A stretch of DNA of 7,192 bases from Candidatus Sifarchaeum subterraneum (lineage in GTDB: Archaea; Asgardarchaeota; Sifarchaeia; Sifarchaeales; Sifarchaeaceae), in the NCBI GenBank assembly GCA_016292335.1, contig JAECRX010000121.1, forward strand, positions 1 to 7,192, given 5' to 3'. The position numbers and the translations under genes were made by a program. Below, one piece after another: positions 4,990-7,192 of the stretch (positions within the stretch are counted from its first letter, which is position 1; each line of letters begins with the position of its first letter). Under the pieces are notes generated by a model. The model was not told the origin of the DNA, did not search any database, and was given only the letters and a program-made list of their open reading frames with translations.

Positions 4990-5883
4990 TCATGGAACCT
5001 TAAATAAACATATATTTTTGTTTACATCTACTCCAAGTATTTTTGCCACTCCAGGACATTTCGTTCTCAAAAGAAATGCAACGGGTTTATCTAAAGACTT
5101 CTTCCAGAGGCTTTTAAAGTTTGACTGCCCTTTAGAAATGATTAATCCATTCATGTTGAATTCTTCCCAGAATTCCTTTGAAACCTTTTCAACTCCAAAA
5201 TAATCTGAGCCAGTTGTAATAAGTTTTGCCCTTTTATCAATGCCAACTTTTTTTGCATCAACTAGAAGAGCGTCATTTGCAATTGGTCCCTGTTTGACAC
5301 AGTAAGTAATTTCGCGCATGGTTCCGTTTGAATTTGATAATTCATCTATTAATAAATTGTCAAAAGCAATCTCTCCAGCATTATCGCCAAGAATTAGGAT
5401 TTTATCTACCTTTTTTAGCCACTCGTAAAGTTCTTTAGAATCATCGATCTCGAATCCTTGGTTCATCCACTCAAAAAATTCCGTTTTCAAATCATCGAGG
5501 CTAAAAATATGATGACCTGGCCCAAAATCGATCAAATTTCCAAGAATTGAAGTCAAAATAACTTTACGAAATCGTTGAAATCCTTTTTCAGAGTGTATTT
5601 TCTGAGCAACTGCAGGTAATAGGCTGAGTGCGATTTCATTGCTTTCATCCTTTAGTTCTTTATACGGATCGGCGCATCCGGTAAGTTTATAAACGTGATG
5701 AAAAATTTCGGTTGTGAAAATTGGTAAGTGAATGGTCTTTGGATCTGTCTTTGCAAGTATATCCATAATTTCTCGATACACTTGAATTTGTAACTCCTCA
5801 TCATTCTCATTTGTTGTCAGTTTCAACAAGCGGTCTACAATATTGATTATACATGAATAGCATTCAGGCTTTGGTTGGATAAT
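4990..5883 (-). CDS. DUF89/ARMT1-family metal-dependent phosphatase, probable ATT start
   Basis: This is a member of DUF89 (PF01937), metal-dependent phosphatases proposed to remove harmful phosphorylated metabolites. Read from ATT 5883 it has 297 residues, normal for the archaeal type. The N-terminal C8-Y-S-C11 matches the family ECxxC. GNLIDFG (115-121) and the metal/active-site block D167-N-A-G-E171-I-A-F-D175 follow. GPIANDA (199-205), KGQSNF (251-256) and the C-terminal RTKCPGVA are also conserved. The first ATG/GTG/TTG in frame is TTG 5829, which would cut off the Cys pair and has no SD. AGGAGGG (5897-5891) lies 7 bases before the ATT, and an in-frame TAA just upstream leaves no ordinary start. 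A TATA-like box near 5932-5925 predicts a leader of about 20 bases. It seems to be a single-gene transcript ended by the hairpin at 4954-4913. The physiological substrate cannot be read from the sequence. Confidence 0.85.
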   Translation of the reverse strand: MIQPKPECYSCIINIVDRLLKLTTNENDEELQIQVYREIMDILAKTDPKTIHLPIFTTEIFHHVYKLTGCADPYKELKDESNEIALSLLPAVAQKIHSEKGFQRFRKVILTSILGNLIDFGPGHHIFSLDDLKTEFFEWMNQGFEIDDSKELYEWLKKVDKILILGDNAGEIAFDNLLIDELSNSNGTMREITYCVKQGPIANDALLVDAKKVGIDKRAKLITTGSDYFGVEKVSKEFWEEFNMNGLIISKGQSNFKSLWKKSLDKPVAFLLRTKCPGVAKILGVDVNKNICLFKVP

Positions 5884-5890
5884 ATTGGTT

Positions 5891-5897
5891 CCCTCCT
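5891..5897 (-). promoter_or_regulatory. SD AGGAGGG that points to an ATT start
   Basis: The site is 7 bases upstream of ATT 5883 on the minus strand, ideal spacing. No ATG, GTG or TTG in the DUF89 frame lies within reach; the nearest is TTG 5829, 61 bases after the site. Confidence 0.7.
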
Positions 5898-5924
5898 GTG
5901 CTGAGTAAGAAGAAATCGTTCTTT

Positions 5925-5932
5925 TTTAAATA
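5925..5932 (-). promoter_or_regulatory. TATA-like box (TATTTAAA) for the DUF89 gene
   Basis: Preceded by purine-rich GAAAAGA, a possible BRE, it is centred about 46 bases before the ATT. It predicts transcription from about 5903 and a 20-base leader that just includes the SD. This agrees with initiation at 5883 rather than further downstream. Confidence 0.45.
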
Positions 5933-5998
5933 TCTTTTCAAAAACCTGCCTAAAAAAATAAGCTTTTTTTGGTATTACTTTATAATATTGGAATTTTA

Positions 5999-6047
5999 AG
6001 AATGATCTTGCAATTATAATTTTGTTCGTTTTGGCGAAGATCATTCT
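5999..6047. repeat. 11-base perfect inverted repeat AGAATGATCTT/AAGATCATTCT
   Basis: The arms are 5999-6009 and 6037-6047, with a 27-base spacer that contains the palindrome AATTATAATT (6012-6021). No T-run follows on either strand, so it is not an ordinary terminator. It lies 116 bases upstream of the DUF89 start and could be a regulator site or a structured RNA element. Confidence 0.5.
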
Positions 6048-6100
6048 AATGGGGTGGCTTTAATCAACCAATTGGGAGAGAAAAATTACCTTAATTAATC

Positions 6101-6154
6101 AAAAAAAAAAGAAAGGAATTGGTTTTTATACTTCTCGCATTTGCGATTAAAAAC
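6101..6154 (-). terminator. Nested hairpin plus T10, terminator of the PF09370 gene
   Basis: On the minus strand GTTTTTA (6154-6148) pairs with TAAAAAC (6128-6122), enclosing a small hairpin TCGC-aaat-GCGA (6146-6135). After 11 mixed bases comes a run of ten T's (6110-6101). It starts 35 bases after the stop of the gene at 6189. Confidence 0.55.
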
Positions 6155-6188
6155 TCCTTTATGTATTCCAATTTATGGAAGTTCAAAC

Positions 6189-7031
6189 TTACTTTTTCCA
6201 AGTGACTTTTAGTGTTTTTAGCTCCTTGACACATTCCGTAATTGCTGTTTCTACAGGGATACGCTCGATAGTCGAAGCTCCAAGAAAACCGACAGCTTCT
6301 GTACGTGCGAGGGCCTCTTTCACATCAGGATAGACCGCAATTGGGCCGCCATGAGTTATTGGAATGATATCAGGCTTAATTTTCTTTCCAACAGCGATCA
6401 TTCTGTTGGTTAAATCAACTGCATCGTCCATTGTCATGATAGTTTTCGCGCCTATCGTTCCTTTCGCTGTTAAGCCCATATGGCAAGCTAAAACGTCGGC
6501 ACCAGCTTCAGCTATCATCTTTGCTTCATCTTCATTGAAGCAATATCCAATCGTGAAGATATCCATTTCGTTAGCAAGTTTTATCACTGCAGCTTCTTTT
6601 GCAAAACCAAAGCCAGTTTCCTCAATGTTCGATCGGAATTTCCCATCGATCAGTCCCACAGTCGGAAAGGTCATGATTCCACTAAATCCTAGATCCACCA
6701 GTTGCTTTAGGTACGGTGGCCATACTGTGAACGGATCTGTACCGCAGATGCCTGCGATAATTGGAGTTTCTTTTATGACGGGAAAGACTTGGTAAAAGAG
6801 GTCAATAACCATTCTATTCGCGTCGCCATAGGGTAACAGGCCTGCTAGTGATCCCGCACCAGCCATCCTGAATACTCCTGAATTGTAAACCCCAATAATG
6901 TCGGCTCCTCCTGCTTCCTCGAATTTTCCAGAAATGCCTGTCCCAGCGCCTGCAAAAATAAGTGCTCTTCCAGCCTCAAGTTCCTTATGGAGTCTAGCGA
7001 GAACTTCTTGTCTTGTATATGCTTTTCCCAT
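6189..7031 (-). CDS. PF09370 TIM-barrel protein (PEP-hydrolase-like)
   Basis: This 280-residue protein belongs to the PF09370 family, annotated as phosphoenolpyruvate hydrolase-like or TIM-barrel signal-transduction protein and related to the C-terminal domain of tomato Tm-1. It is full length. Conserved blocks are GAGTGISGKFEEAGGADII (28-46), YNSGVFRMAGAGSLAGLLPYGDAN (49-72), AGICGTDPF (93-101), FPTVGLIDGKFRSNIEETG (122-140), AGADVLACHMGLTAKGTIGAK (176-196) and THGGPIAVYPD (226-236), with GASTIERIP (251-259) near the end. The blocks fit a barrel that binds a small phosphorylated or carboxylate ligand, but the true substrate is uncertain. The ATG at 7031 has GAGGTGA (7044-7038) 6 bases ahead. 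It is probably transcribed alone: a hairpin with a T5 run lies upstream and a T10 terminator downstream. A fragment of a related gene lies after the acetamidase. Confidence 0.85.
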   Translation of the reverse strand: MGKAYTRQEVLARLHKELEAGRALIFAGAGTGISGKFEEAGGADIIGVYNSGVFRMAGAGSLAGLLPYGDANRMVIDLFYQVFPVIKETPIIAGICGTDPFTVWPPYLKQLVDLGFSGIMTFPTVGLIDGKFRSNIEETGFGFAKEAAVIKLANEMDIFTIGYCFNEDEAKMIAEAGADVLACHMGLTAKGTIGAKTIMTMDDAVDLTNRMIAVGKKIKPDIIPITHGGPIAVYPDVKEALARTEAVGFLGASTIERIPVETAITECVKELKTLKVTWKK

Positions 7032-7067
7032 TTGTATTCACCTCTCATTTGGGTGATTTTATAACAT

Positions 7068-7112
7068 AAAAATAAGTCAGTTCAATTCTTCACTATTCAT
7101 TGATCTGACTTA
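7068..7112 (-). terminator. 14-base inverted repeat (one mismatch) plus T5, upstream of the PF09370 gene
   Basis: On the minus strand TAAGTCAGATCAAT (7112-7099) pairs with ATTGAACTGACTTA (7086-7073) except for one mismatch, around a 12-base loop, and is followed by five T's (7072-7068). This fits an intrinsic terminator of a gene entering from the right. Because it sits 42-81 bases before the PF09370 ATG, an operator role is also possible. Confidence 0.5.
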
Positions 7113-7190
7113 AATAATTTTCGTGATGGCAACATCCTTAACTATAATAACAATTTCAAAGTAAGCGCTCAAAGAATCTGATGATCGAAG
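7110..7190 (-). CDS. Possible C-terminal end of a minus-strand gene entering from the right
   Basis: One minus-strand frame is open from the right edge for 26 codons and ends at TAA 7112-7110. The last residues read AYFEIVIIVKDVAITKII. The stop overlaps the first bases of the hairpin with its T-run, a common arrangement for a gene end and terminator. The frame is too short to be convincing alone, and no family is recognised. If real, the gene would lie upstream of, and in line with, the PF09370 gene. Confidence 0.35.
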   Translation of the reverse strand, partial: LRSSDSLSAYFEIVIIVKDVAITKII

Positions 7191-7192
7191 TA

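Larger units (their letters stand above)
5884..6188. other. 305-base gap upstream of the DUF89 gene
   Basis: No gene is supported. A 65-codon minus-strand frame (6044-5847) overlaps the real DUF89 start in another frame and reads as AT-rich noise. The gap holds the DUF89 SD and TATA-like box, an A7/T7 imperfect hairpin (5949-5972), an 11-base perfect inverted repeat (5999-6047), and the terminator of the PF09370 gene (6154-6101). Confidence 0.6.

Noticed and set aside
5847..6044. 65-codon minus-strand frame upstream of DUF89
   Set aside because: It overlaps the conserved DUF89 N-terminus in another frame and is lysine/phenylalanine-rich as expected of AT-rich noise.
6364..6795. 143-codon plus-strand frame opposite the PF09370 gene
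   Set aside because: A mirror frame of a conserved gene; its Ser/Ile/Pro-rich content is typical of antisense translation. The same applies to frames opposite the UroD-like and corrinoid genes (2070-2489, 2545-2916).
7057..7064. TTATAAAA as the TATA box of the PF09370 gene
   Set aside because: It would place the transcript start after the SD at 7044-7038, which contradicts use of that SD; a box slightly further upstream is likelier.

Overview
The window looks like archaeal chromosomal DNA of fairly low GC, probably from an uncultivated lineage. The evidence is a DUF89 protein of the compact archaeal type, a PF09370 (PEP-hydrolase-like) TIM barrel, a corrinoid protein with a UroD-fold methyltransferase, TATA-like boxes at plausible distances, and strong Shine-Dalgarno (SD) sites (GGAGGTGA, GGAGG, AGGAGGG). 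Bathyarchaeia or an Asgard group would fit, but the sequence does not settle the lineage. I see no tRNA, rRNA, CRISPR array or insertion sequence.

Layout. A minus-strand gene starts at the left edge (1-23, only its first codons). An extended-SDR sugar-nucleotide epimerase/dehydratase (410-1417, +) converges on a three-ORF minus-strand operon that reads from 3226 down to 1451: corrinoid-protein N-terminal helical domain, corrinoid B12-binding domain, and UroD-family methyltransferase. Across a 319-bp divergent promoter region lies an acetamidase/formamidase gene (3546, +). It is cut by an in-frame TGA at 4287-4289 but stays readable in frame to 4475. A 514-bp gap follows, containing a relic of a PF09370 gene and two palindromes. 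Then come a DUF89 metal-dependent phosphatase (5883-4990, -) and a full-length PF09370 TIM barrel (7031-6189, -). The tail of one more minus-strand ORF may lie at the right edge.

How the genes may work together. The corrinoid protein and the UroD-like protein form a methyl-transfer module: a Co-bound methyl carrier plus a TIM-barrel methyltransferase. The module shares its promoter region with an amidase, so a link between amide hydrolysis and methyl transfer is possible but only inferred. DUF89 is a damage-control-type phosphatase family. The PF09370 protein's physiological role is poorly known.

The most notable point is the number of irregular genes. The corrinoid protein is split by a shift that coincides with a 5-bp tandem repeat. 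The acetamidase has a nonsense codon followed by a perfectly conserved C-terminus. The DUF89 gene has its conserved Cys-x-x-Cys upstream of any ATG/GTG/TTG and seems to start at ATT. The epimerase has its SD in front of a CTG. A fragment of a second PF09370 gene follows the acetamidase. Either this locus is decaying, or it uses unusual initiation and recoding, or the sequence carries errors. Reads or close relatives would separate these cases.
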